Of a DNA stretch of 64,000 nt, positions 12,740 to 24,307 are shown piece by piece (position 1 is the first letter of the stretch; each line of letters starts with the position of its first letter). A program made the position numbers and the translations under genes. The stretch spans positions 22,206,995 through 22,270,994 of the forward strand of contig NC_090187.1 of the NCBI RefSeq assembly GCF_024679245.1, in the 5' to 3' direction. Source of the DNA: Pseudorasbora parva. Its lineage: Eukaryota; Chordata; Actinopteri; Cypriniformes; Gobionidae. The notes beneath the pieces are model-generated. The model saw only the letters and a list, made by a program, of their open reading frames with translations, had not been told where the DNA came from and ran no database searches.

Positions 12740-13244
12740 GTAGATGCATATTAAGACAGAGGAAAGCTGCATATGCTACGAAAAGATTGATAAAAGTAAA
12801 ACGTAGTGATATGTTTAAAGGTTAGATTTTATTATTTTTTTAACAGGCTGGCAATCCAAAAGAACCACCCAGCTACACCACAGTAAAACAGCGAGCTTTG
12901 CAAGTTAATGTCACTAACCTTTGTGGATGCGTCTAATAAAATGTCATTCTGGTGTCTTTAATTGTTTTCTTCACATTCTTTGCATCTAGCCAATCTGACA
13001 TGGTAATAAATCCAAATGTGAGAACATATGGCACGTTGGATTCTGTAATTTTTCATGGGACTCTTAGGACATTTCGGAGTTTACATGCAATACACGGACA
13101 TATGTAATTAAATTCTATGATAAGGGTCTGATCTAGCATGTCACATACATGTAAAGCAGATATTATACCATTCAAAGAAAGCACTTTTTTCATTTACGAT
13201 AGATAAGTATTAAAGACGAGTTGTTTTTCAAATATTTAAAATAT

Positions 13245-13336
13245 TCTGAAGTAATTTCAGGTTGAGTCAAGGTCAAGTCTGAAGTCTCATAAAATGCGAC
13301 TCGAGTCTGAGTCACTAACTCGAGTGCCCATCTCTA
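13245..13336. mobile_element. Right-end fragment of a hAT-like element
   Basis: The fragment contains repeated GAGTC/ACTCGAG motifs and ends GTGCCCATCTCTA, giving an inward-reading TAGAGATGGGCAC terminus of hAT style. No left end or TSD was found. Confidence 0.45.
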
Positions 13337-15852
13337 GGACAACCCTTTTAGACCATACGCCAGGCATGCCGACCATTTTTCCCGTGGTTAAACTAGCAAA
13401 AGTGGGTACGGACTTGCGCCGCACACTTTAGACCATAACCATGCACTCAGATTGTTAAAATAGGGCATAGTATCATAGAAACCCTTAGAAATTGCATAGC
13501 ATTGTGCTAAAAACTTTGAAAATATATTAGCAAATGCATAGTCTCGCTTAGCCAAACTTTCAGACTGACCGCAGAAGGTCTGGACTCTGGCCAAGGAACG
13601 CCCAAGAGACGTCTAACTGACATGTAAAGCATCCAATTCAAATTGTTTTGTTCTCTGTCATGTTTAGGGGTGTGAAAAAAGACAATGTCCCTATGACTGA
13701 TGGCGTACATTTAATCAATTATTAATTTAAGAACATTGTGCAAGTTTACAGCCACAATGGGGTCCACATATTTTTAAAAATCCACTGTTTAGTTAGATCT
13801 CATAACCACTCATTGTCACAGTTGTAAACACAATGGCTTTCTTCTTTGTTGTGGGTATTTCGCGTCACCACAACTTTTTTTTTTTTTCAAGCGGGCCGTT
13901 AAAGAAGTACAACACACATGTCTCCTGGAATCTTATAGAATTCAACCAATCAGATGACTATACGAAACTCCCAAAGTTAAAAAAAAAAGAGGTCAAGATT
14001 TGGCTGCCCCTGCTGGTAGATGCTCTAAATACAAAATCTGGCACAAAAAAAAAAGAATAGGTCTTTCTCAGGTAATGGATTTTTTTTTTTTTTTTTTTGG
14101 AATGTAATTAATACTTTTTTCAGCATGGACACAAATGGATCAAAAGTGACAGTAGATGTAATAAAAGATAAATAAATAAGATTAACGTTTCTATTCATTA
14201 AAGAAACTTGATAATACCATGGTGTATATATGACCATTGTTTATTTATTTTTGTAACTTATTTTATTATTATTTATTAAGTGCTGTATCAGTTTAATGTT
14301 TTTAGTGTTTTTGGAGTAATTGAACACCAAAGAGGTCACTGGAAAGCGGTATGTCCTAAAGACATTTTGTAGAATAAACATAAGTGTGCAGTCTATTAAG
14401 AATTAATCTAGCTTGAGTCTTCAGGGTCTCCCCATTGATTATTTGATTAAGAGATACACTTAGAGAAGCTAATCAGGCAGGCATAAGTCATGGTGGTATT
14501 GTAAATGAGGGTTAACTTCAGGCTAAGACAATGATAGGTAAAATTCATAATTCATGTTTGCCCGCAGCATCCCATACTCCTCAAGGCAGCTAAAATCATA
14601 AAACTAAGAGTTAAAATATCCTCTTATATTTAAGTGCTTTACTGTTATAAAGACCTTATTTATTTGCATTAGAAGTAATCAGAATTGTTTTCATTTTGAA
14701 TTAAACTGTTGTGTTTTTTTCTTTCTTGACTTTTTAAAAATGTTGTCTAAAGGTTCAATACAATTCCATTATAAAGATTTTCATATGTTAAATGGATATA
14801 ACTGTTTTATTTGCATGTATTGGTATTTATATTGGTGATGATAGATTGCAGTGAAAATAAAGGGTGTAATTTCCTCACCCGCAGGGGGTTAATGCGAGTT
14901 ATAAAGAAGGTCAGTCTTGTGTCTTGACTGATGAGCAGAGAGACAGTCTACCGCTAAGTGGTCTGAGACAGAACGTTCTCTGCTAGCAGACTGGCTGGGA
15001 GTTTGAGTGAATGAATGACATATCATTTTCATGGAAGTGATGGCCAGGCGGATGTCCACTCTCCTCATGGCCGAATGCCCAAATAACATCAGCTACTCAC
15101 ATGGAATGATGGAGAAAAATCTCCTCTGTTGACATCCAGATCAAGGTGACCGTGCGTTGAAGGGGATCAGCAATAATTCTGGACAGAGGGGATCTGACCC
15201 ATCTAACCCACCTGCAGTCAAGCTTTTACTGAATTAGAGGGCCGTGGTGGTACTTTGATAGATGGCATTGGGAATGAGGATATTAGTCTTTCGGGGAAGC
15301 TGTTGTGAGGAGTTAGAGTGAAAAATTAGTCAGGGTTCAGTGGTTCACATTTCTCACAGTTTGGTTTGCATCATGGTTTCAGTTCAGTAAATGCTCTGTA
15401 TGCCACTATTAGGGGGTGCTAAATTAGATTAGCATTTTGTGAAATGTCACAGCAGATATGAAGAGTTCTGTTGTCACCGTCAAAGATCATTAAGACACAC
15501 TAGTAACTAGTAAACATCATGAGGGTTCATCATCTTACACACCAGAGATATGAATAAGAGCAATGTATTTTGCATGTGCGTCTCAAATTAGTGCTGTATT
15601 AGTTAAAGTGATGTAATGAGTATAGACAAAGGTACCTAAGCACCACAGGTAAAAAAACAAAATTGAGTAGGCCTACTGATATGACTAGCATACTAGCATA
15701 GAGTACAAAATTTGAATGCATTCATTTTATTCATTGTTTTGTCATTTCATGATTATTTGTAGTTTTTTTTATTTGGCACATTTTCAATTTTAATTTATTT
15801 CTGAGATGGCAAAGCTGAAAAGCAAAAGCTTTTACCAAACGTCTCAGTTACC
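13337..15852. other. Unassigned sequence
   Basis: No gene recognised. Several homopolymer A/T runs (13874-13887, 13978-13990, 14079-14098) lie in an otherwise AT-rich stretch. Positions about 14880-15290 are less AT-rich and non-repetitive but show no open frame of interest. Confidence 0.4.
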
Positions 15853-18038
15853 TATGGTATCCCTCGTTCCCTGAAGGACAGATAAATTGGGATCATACCA
15901 CACAAAAAGATACCAACTCTACACGGAGGCTATAGAATCTAGCGAACGTGTTAGATCACCCAGTCACCCAGCCTGCAGCTCTACATATATCTGTCAGCAA
16001 GGCATCATGAACCAACACCCAGGGAGAAGCCACACCCCTAGTGGAGTGAGCCCTCAACCCCAGCAGCGAGAGTACACCTTGGGTGCACATGCCAAGGTAA
16101 TGGCCTCCACTATCCAGTGGGCCATCCCCTGCTTGGAGACATCCTTTCCCTTCTGCTGGCCTTCATAACAGGCAAAGAGCTGCTCTGAGGTCCTGATGCT
16201 TGCGTTCTGTCCACGTAAGTCTGCAGGGTATGACTAGGACAGAGAAAAGCCAGGGGTGGGTCTGCCTCCTCTGAAGGCAGCGAATGCAGGTTCAACACCT
16301 AGTCCCAGAAGGGAGTGGTGGGAATCTTGGGCACATATCTCAAGATTACATGAGAGTTACCTGCCCCAAATTCCAGGCAAAATTTGTTGACTGAAAATGC
16401 CTGCAGGTCCCCTACCCTCTTGATGGAGGCCAATACAGTCAAGGCGCCTCATAGAGGGATCTCTAGCCGAAGTGATAGTGTCTACCACAGGCTGTGGTAG
16501 ACCACCTAGAACCTCCGTGTCCTGTCCAGGGACCAGACATGGAGTTTCCAGAGGTCTGGACGGGGATGCCATAGGGTGCCCCGTATCTGTGTCAGGAGGT
16601 CCTTCCTCAAAGGAATGGGCCAAGGAGATGCTGTCACAAGGAGCACTAGTTCCGAGAACCAAGTCTAAACAGGCCAATACGAAACAACCAACAAGACTTG
16701 CTCCTAGTCCTCCCTGACCTTGTACAGTGTCTGTGAAAGAAGGCTCACTGGGGGAAATGCATATTTGCATAAGCCCTGGGGCCAGCTGTGTGTCAGCACA
16801 TCTAAACCGAAGTTCCCCTCGGACAGGGAATAAAACAACTGGCAGTGAGATGTGTCTGTGGCAGCAAAGAGGGCTACCTGTGCCGTCCCGAAGCGTCTCC
16901 AGATCAGCTGGAGCACCTGGGGATGGAGTCTCCACTCTCTCTGGAGCACTTGCTGTCATAACAGCTTCTTGGCTGCCTGATTGAGCAGGCCTGGAATGTG
17001 AGTGGCTCAAAACGGCCTCAGAGTGTTCTGAATCCACAGTTCACACAAGAAAAACAGCTAACAATCGAGGCAATTGATATGCCGTTGCAGTTGAGGCCCC
17101 GTCCACAGACCCAAAACTGCAAGCCCGTTGTAAGTGGCCCCCCAGGCCAGTGGATGAGGCATCTGGCAGTGGCGCTGCCACCCCCAACAATGAAGGTTGT
17201 GAGAGAGAGGAAAACTTTATACAGATTATGGCCGCTTTGGTGTTGCATATTCTGGCACCAAATTGTTCCATACTGACAAGGTTTTCCAATGCATATCCGG
17301 GGAAAAGGCAAGGGGACAGGCAAGGTGATTTACACGTTGCACTTCACCTCAGCCACCTGGGAAAGCATCTGTTCTCTGCTAGAGCCCCAAATGGAACACC
17401 CTCTTTTTTTAAAGGACCTGTAACCCCATATGTAAGCATCCAGCAGGCATGCGAGATGGTGAACATGGACGTGAGACGGCACATGGCACGGTGAACACTC
17501 AAACCCTTATAAAAAAGACAAGATGAAGAACACGCTGATATGGTTGTGCTCTCATGAGAGAACACAAACCACCCTCAAACGCAATCTCAACATGCTTATG
17601 AGAGAGGGATCGTGGCCATCAATAAGGACAGCAAACAACCGCATCCAGAAATGCATGGATGACATCTTGAAAATGTCACACCCGTGCTGCTCTTTACGAA
17701 GAAAGCTATTTTAAATGTGCTGAAGCACACAGGAATGACCACTGCAAATACAGGAGAGTAGTGCAGCCTGTGTATGCACTCAACATTGGGAACACTCTCA
17801 CTGAACCAACAGACCAAACAGTGCTGTGAAAACAGCAGTTTATCACTGTATCAGTGAGCTGTGAGTGAATGACAATGGTGCGCTGCATTCGCTTCCTTTT
17901 TATACCCGCGGTTTGAGGGCTGAGCGTGAGATGCAAATCTCGCACGCCAAAGGCCATTGGCCCATTCTCTATTTCTCTATAAGCTGATAGGGGCTGCCAG
18001 AAGTGATCCCAATTCCTGACCGTCTAAAGGGGACCATA
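15853..18038. mobile_element. 2.2-kb GC-richer dispersed element, class unknown
   Basis: A GC-richer block set in AT-rich DNA. Its ends are loosely inverted. The left reads TATGGTATCCCTCG with AATTGGGATCA some 30 bases in; the right end read inward is TATGGTCCCC with the same AATTGGGATCA. The inside resembles sequence repeated in cyprinid genomes, but I cannot assign a class or find a TSD. The longest open frame (16357-17037, minus, 226 aa) is Ser/Pro/Gly-rich and has no motif I recognise. Overlapping frames on the other strand are equally plausible, so I do not call a gene. Confidence 0.5.
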
Positions 18039-18040
18039 TT

Positions 18041-19390
18041 TTTTTGTGTATGGTGCAATTTTTTGTGAGTTTTGTGTGTGTGTCTCACCTCCACTACCAC
18101 TATAATTACCCCTTATAATTATCTATTATCTGTTTCTGAAGATGTTGTTTTGGTCAATGGCACTGAGAATGATTGCTGCTTCTTTATGCATTTGTTTAGC
18201 TTAAACTTGAACAGTTTGACTTCATTTGAACATCACAGTAGTTCTCCATCATGTGATGCCACCAGGGATGAAAGGTCAATGACTTGCTCTTTGATTTTCT
18301 TATTCTAGCACAGCTCCCTATGTAACCCTCAGCGGCGCCCCATAATTACCCACTGAACGCTGAGATACAACCCTGAATAAAACACGAGAACTCTGCGGTA
18401 TAAGATCGACACAATTTGAGATAAACCTCTCAGATCTGGAAACATATTCTGAGAAATCTCCCATTTCATGTTGTCTATTTTTTTCCAGGAGTTGCTTCAG
18501 GGCTGTCAGATTTCAGGTGATGATTCCTGAGTGATTTTGTTGCTTTACAATGCAGATCCTGTGCTAATAGCTATACCTCTAGCTAATCTTCTTCCAGGAG
18601 GAGAAAAATGATCGACTCTCCTGACCTTCTGATGATATTTTATAGATGAGACCACCAAGCAATGTTCTCTTCCTCGAGGCAAGTGCAGATGGAAGCTTTT
18701 AGGAGTGCAGTGAGTTATACTAAAGACTCACAGATACAGATGCACCATTTTCAAACTGCGTCAGGGGGGGAAAAAAGAGAGATTTTGACATGTTAACTTA
18801 ATGTGTGCTCCCAGGACCATGGGAGCAAACTGGTTAAGGGTGTTTTTTTTTTTATTGTGTAGTGGTTTAGAGGCTAAACGATGTCTGTCTTCTCAGTTTG
18901 GTAACACTTTACTTAATGTTGTTATACATAATGTGTTATAGAAGTATTTTAATGCATTAATTATAGCTTTTAATGTGCCTTATAATGCATTGTATGGTGT
19001 CATGAATAACATTTTACAAATACTCCACACAACCATTGGTCTGCATGATAACTTCCTTTATTTTCTATCATAGTTTACAGTATAACATTTTACAAAATTT
19101 TTAATGTGTAGGATATACATAATGCCTACATTTAAACTCGTTTAACCAAATATTATAAGTAAAAATAAAACATTTAGAAGTAATTCAAGAGATCAACTGT
19201 TCTCTGTTGTTATTCTGTTTCCATCGTATTGGCACTGATTCTCTTGCCGACTCGGAACTTCTTACTTCGGACTGCTGCCCTGTTTCATAGTCAAAATATG
19301 CTGTTACTGACTCCACAACCTAAAAAAACAAAACAACAAAAAAACAAAAAACAAATGTGATGTCCGCACTAATTTAATTGTTCCTATTTA
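18041..19390. other. Unassigned sequence with one MITE-like end
   Basis: No gene recognised. At 18899-19030 the sequence starts TTGGTAACACTTTACTTAA, resembling a MITE terminus related in style to the GGTTACACTTTATTTTGA end at 26307, but no right end was found. Confidence 0.35.
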
Positions 19391-19424
19391 TTGCAACGTT
19401 TCGACCAACAGGTCTTCGTCAAGC
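19391..19424 (-). ncRNA. Degenerate hammerhead ribozyme motif (Penelope-like element relic)
   Basis: On the minus strand the order of elements is that of a small hammerhead: TTGACGA (core CUGANGA with the first C changed to T), helix II GACC, a short loop, GGTC, then GAAAC and GTTGC. Penelope-like retroelements are known to carry such minimal hammerheads in their terminal repeats. The C-to-T change affects core position C3, which pairs with G8 in active ribozymes, so this copy is probably inactive. No Penelope RT is present nearby; it is likely the remnant of a terminal repeat. Confidence 0.6.
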
Positions 19425-21362
19425 ACCGAGAAAAGAGAAAGCTATTATTTATTTATTTATTCATTATTGTTATTTTTCAATTTGGAAGTTATATGTCACC
19501 TGGACATGTCTTCATGGTTATAATAAACTTGCCATGAGTGCAGTTCTCAAGGAAGTATTGCTGCAGAAAAGTACAAATGTTGTAATGGATTCCCCCCTTC
19601 TTCCTCAAGCCATCTGAAGTGGGCGCATTGGGATGCAGAGTTAATGGAGTGTTTAATGTCTTTAGTTTTTAAAGTCTGTCTGAAATATTTGTAGAACATT
19701 GAAAGGGACAACATGAAGCATACTCATTTCTCAAATAAAACATCACATTGACCTGGGAACAAAAACACGGTATATTTCAGGTCCAGTAGCACTGACATGA
19801 AACATTATACTGTACCGACAGGACCAGCGTATTGTAAAACAATTACGAGTTGTTGTACTTGGAAAGTGATCGGTTTGCTGTGACCTTGTAGTTTGTGAAC
19901 GTTATGTTCTTATATACAACCTGATGGGAGACTTTACAAGGAAGCATTCTTCCTAGGTGTCCAGTAGAAATAGTCCAGGGAGAGTATGAGAGAACATGGA
20001 GATACATGCCTCATTATCTTCCTCCATTGTGTCCACACCATGAAACCCAGGTATTAGACTCATCCCGGGATTTATAATGGTCCCAGAACCCATTAGTCAT
20101 GACAGATGATATCATGAGAGCTTATTTTAAGGTGTGCATTATATCCTCATGCCACTCAAGAATAGTAGCTGAACTAGAGGGTATAAAGTCTTGTCCAGTT
20201 TTAGTTGGACCAATGCAGAAATCCTCAAGAAATAAGCTGCTAAAAATGACCTGACTTTCTGATGTGCCTGAAACCTAAAGGTTTTCTTTCTTCAATGTTT
20301 GTCAGCATTTACTGGGAATGTCAAGGGTGCAAGTGTTTGTTTATGGCCTTAAACTTGTTCAGGTCGTGTCCCGAGTCACACCCACACGCACGTACACACA
20401 CACACCTCAGAGACTTGACAAGCCAGATGAGGTGAATCAAGAATACTGGCGGCACTCTGTTGATCCTATCAGCTTGATAGACAGCAAGAACACACTTGCA
20501 AACCCCCCACACAGTGCCAAAAAGGGGGCGGGGAAGGTGGTAATGGTATTTCAACATTCAGCTATCAGCGTCTCATCTTATAAAGCAACCAAATCATGTT
20601 CATTCAGCTGACACTCTTTTGATCTTAATGGCTTGATGGACTAGGGAGGCTCAGCCAAAAATGGGCTTTGCTCTCGACAAACGCTCAGCTTGGCTCGGGT
20701 CCCACCCCTCACTTCACACCTGTCTCTGAGACTGAATGGCTTCGTTAGAACCGTGTTAGAACTCATTCACACCGGCCATTCATCATCTCGCACCTCTGAC
20801 GCGCAGAACTCTCCCAGCCTGGGTGCGCTAAACGAGTTATTTACCTACGCTTCTCACTATTTATCTTATTTTACCTTTTTTCAAACTAAATTATAGGCTT
20901 TCCTTGAATGCCTGCAAAGACGCTTGAAAAACCGAGCCTAGATCTTGCTAATAACTGGCATGATATGCTCTTTGTGTCAGTTAATGTTGGACGGGCAGCA
21001 AATATTTTCATCCAAATACACATGTTTAAATGGAACAAACATATATATTAGAAGTCAATTTAATAAAGCATTACATCATGGTCATTTTACCATGGTTGGC
21101 ATAAAATATAAATTAACTATACGTTTCTAAAAATGTATTAATTTAATAAAATAGACTTTATTTGTCTCTTAAATGACTTTCCTTTATAGCCGATGTCATC
21201 GAGTCCATGTGGGCTAGGACAATTATGTTTTTGAATGGTTTATTGCTGTTATTGTTATGGCAACAATAATACCATGCTTTTTATTTTCTATACATTTTTA
21301 AATATCTAATCTATTTGAACTTTGCTGTGTGTCTATTTTAACTATTAAAAGATAATAAATAC

Positions 21363-21364
<2 letters not shown>
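19425..21364. other. Unassigned sequence
   Basis: No gene recognised. Positions about 20640-20850 are GC-richer and non-repetitive, but carry no exon signature. The short CA run at 20394-20404 is minor. Confidence 0.4.

Positions 21365-21419
<55 letters not shown>
21365..21419. repeat. (AAT)n microsatellite
   Basis: About 18 AAT units. Confidence 0.97.
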
Positions 21420-21420
<1 letters not shown>

Positions 21421-22181
21421 CTTGCAATTCATTTGTTATTAAATATGACATATTTTGAAAATATGCAGTGCACAATAAAAGCTGCTTTGTATTTGTATAC
21501 TTGTTTATCTCTGTAGTCTGTTTGGTGTAAATGAGAGTAATATATGCCTCAGTGGTCTGTCTGTAGTTCTGGTTAGGACACAGAGAGGGTATGTACTGGA
21601 ATGTCATGGAGATATATTAAAATAATGAATAACATCCCTAGGCAAGAAGGAGGAAAAGACACAAGAGCAAGCCCTCTAAATGACTTCCATTAATTCCCAT
21701 TCTACAGACTATTCTTCGTGCTGTGAAGTCTGTGTGTGCGCAAGAGTCTGTATGTTTGGTGCTCAATAATGTTCCTTACACCCTTCATTAAACATCCGCT
21801 GAGCTTTAATAGAATTCTTTTTGAATTTGTGGTTGAGGTAAAACAAAACACAAACGATAAATCATTATTCTTTTTCAGTAGAACTTTAGGTCTCTGAAAG
21901 TCTAAAAGGTTTCTAAAATCTCCATAGTGAAACGGAATTTTAGAGGTAACTCATAAACCATTTAAGACAGACCTGTGATAAACTCTAAGATTGTTAAAGG
22001 GTTGTTTGTGCTCCCATAGATGTGTAATTTCATAATTATTTTAAAGGATCTAGACCAGCCTGAAGAGAGATCAACCATCAAAGCAGTGAGATCAACCCTC
22101 AGAGAAGTTGCTGTTACCATGGAAATCACATCAAATTCCACAGAGGTCAGTTTTGCAGGTTATCAGAGGCGATGCCATCTA
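21420..22181. other. Unassigned sequence
   Basis: No gene or repeat family recognised. Confidence 0.4.
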
Positions 22182-22186
22182 GTTCC

Positions 22187-23370
22187 TGTCACAGGGTGTT
22201 TTGGTGTAGTTTCATGTTTTTAAGTTTTCGTGTTCACTGTCAGGTTTTGTCATGCACTTCCTGGTTTTGTCATGTGTTCCCTTGTCATGTGACTCCATGC
22301 CCTCATGTGTTCCTGCCTCGTGTTCCTGTGTCATGTTAGGTGTGTTCGACATCGGCTGCGGCTGGATGGATGCGATCGGTGAGAGTAGCCGAGTGCAGGC
22401 GGGGAGGAGCTGCAAACGGAGACGTGAAGTCGGACACTTTCTGCTTCCCGTGGTGACGCTTGAGCTGTGTTTGCAAACTTTATCACAGCTGAAGTTAAAT
22501 AAATGCAGTATTTCTCAAATACACAGATGTTTCAAATGATATTTTCATCCAATACTTTATGTACTGTTTAATAAAGCGTCTATTTGGACAAGATTAAAGT
22601 TCAACATATAAACCTACACTATCAATGAAGTGTTTTCAACGGTTTTTATCAGTTTTAGTTTGATAAACATTACAATATAACATCGCGACTACATGAAAAG
22701 AGGTTTTACTGTTATAAATAAATGATTTGTGAGCATTAGTGTAACATAAGGTTTTAGAATAAACATGAAACACACGTGGTCGCTGTCATGCGGTGAATCG
22801 GCCAATCGTGGATCAGCTGTGTCGTCATCAGAGCTCGAGCAGCCTCCTGCAGCCCCCCTTGAGAATCTGCACCGGCTGCATCAGCCGGCTGCTCTCGAAT
22901 CGCTCTCGCGGTACTTTGTTGACATACGTCACAGTCACGAGCCGTCGGCGCTGTCTCAAGTCGGACAAAATTTCTAACCGGCATGCACTGCTTCAAGTCA
23001 GCCGCCGATCGGTCTGCGCATCGCTAGGTGAAGTCGAACAAGCCTGTTGTCATTGGTTTATGGGTTAATCATTGTCCACAGGTGTCCCTTGTCTTGTCAT
23101 TGGCCCTAACATGCCCTCATGTTAGCCATGTATCTTTCTCAGTTATTGAATGTGTATATCTGCTGTTGGTGAGTGTTTGGTTATGGCAAGAAAAGTTTAT
23201 GTCAAGTTTATTCAAGTTTAGTCAAGTCACGTTTAGTTAAGTCTAGTCTTTTGTTTGTTTTTTGCCAAGTCTTTGTATTATGTTTATAATTTTGAGTTAT
23301 GTTAAGATTGAATCAATAAAGGAACTGCACTTGGGTTCTCAACCTTGCCTCTCCAGTGGACTACGTTACA
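22187..23370 (+). mobile_element. Solo LTR of an LTR retrotransposon, interrupted
   Basis: The block begins TGTCACAGGG and ends CTACGTTACA, the TG...CA form of LTRs. It is flanked by GTTCC (22182-22186) and GTTCA (23371-23375), a probable 5-bp duplication with one change. An AATAAA polyadenylation signal lies at 23315-23320, about 50 bp from the end, as expected for an R/U5 arrangement. No internal gag/pol region is attached, so it is a solo LTR left by recombination. About 700 bp (22343-23040) of it is a later insertion. Confidence 0.7.
22343..23040. mobile_element. GC-rich insertion inside the solo LTR
   Basis: The ends are a short inverted repeat, TGTTCGAC at the left and GTCGAACA at the right, with further weak similarity inward. 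LTR-like sequence resumes directly on both sides. No clear TSD was seen, so the superfamily is open. No transposase is encoded; short GC-rich frames at 22754-23068 overlap on both strands and carry no motif. Confidence 0.5.
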
Positions 23371-23499
23371 GTTCAAATGCCTTATAAGAGAAAATTCCCA
23401 AGAGAAATTACACACTGGAACAAACATTTACAGCAGGAACCCATGATGATGTCTTCTAGTGTGCTTACATTGTTTCTGCCACCTCTGCTATTCCTCCTT

Positions 23500-24190
23500 G
23501 CAGATCCTCTCCAGTTCTGTCAGGTTGGAAGGTAAATGTTGGTGGACAGCCATTTTCAGGTCTCTCCAGGGATGGTCAATTGGGTTTAAGTCAGGGCTTT
23601 AGCTGGGCCATTCAAGAACAGTCATAGAGTTGTTGTGAAGCCACTCCTTCGTTATTTTAGCTGTGTGCTTAGGCTCATTGTCTTGTTTGAAGGGTATTGA
23701 GTACTCTGGAGAAGGTTTTCGTCCAGGATATCCCTGTACTTGGCCATATTCATCTTTCCCTCGATTGTAACCAATCATCCTGTCCCTACAGCTGAAAAAC
23801 ACCCTCACAGCATGATGCTGCCACCACCATACTTCACTGTTGGGACTGTATTGGAGTGATTCTTTTTTTCCATACATACCGCTTAGAATTAAGGCCAAAA
23901 AGTTCTGTCTTTTTTTATTTAGTTCTTTTTGGTCAACAATCAAAATTCCAGTTGCAATCATTTTACACAAAATAGCACTAGTCTTGGTCTCATCAGACCA
24001 GAGAATCTTATTTTTCACCATCTTGGAGTCCTTCAGGTGTTTTTTTAGCAAACGTTCATGTGTCTTGCACTAAGGAGAGGCTTCTGTCGGGCCACTCTGC
24101 AATAAAGCCGTGACTGGTGGAAGGCTGCAGTGATGGTTGACTTTCTACTACTTTCTTCCATCTCCCGACTGCATCTCTGGAGCCGCAGAG
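23500..24190 (-). pseudogene. Tc1-like transposase pseudogene
   Basis: Tc1 transposases cut and paste DNA at TA sites using a DDE/D catalytic triad. The minus-strand frame 24051-23599 retains the first catalytic block (ILWSDETK), a WWWQHHA stretch in place of the family's WGGGSVM-like block, and the third block ([10 protein letters not shown] followed by VLEWPS). The DNA-binding N-terminal half is present only as fragments in another frame (24190-24050). The expected C-terminal residues after VLEWPS are out of frame at 23500-23600. Several frameshifts and a small insertion near 23850-23950 make it inactive. Confidence 0.85.
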
Positions 24191-24307
24191 TTTCAGTTCT
24201 GTGTTTTTCTGTCAATATAGGGTGTTGTGTGTATATTAAAATTAACTTAAATGATTTGGTGAGCAAATGGCTGCAATATGACAAAAAGTGAAAAATTTAA
24301 GAGGATA

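Noticed and set aside
16357..17037. 226-residue minus-strand frame as a real gene
   Set aside because: Low-complexity Ser/Pro/Gly composition, no recognised domain, competing open frames on the other strand, and a location inside a dispersed element.
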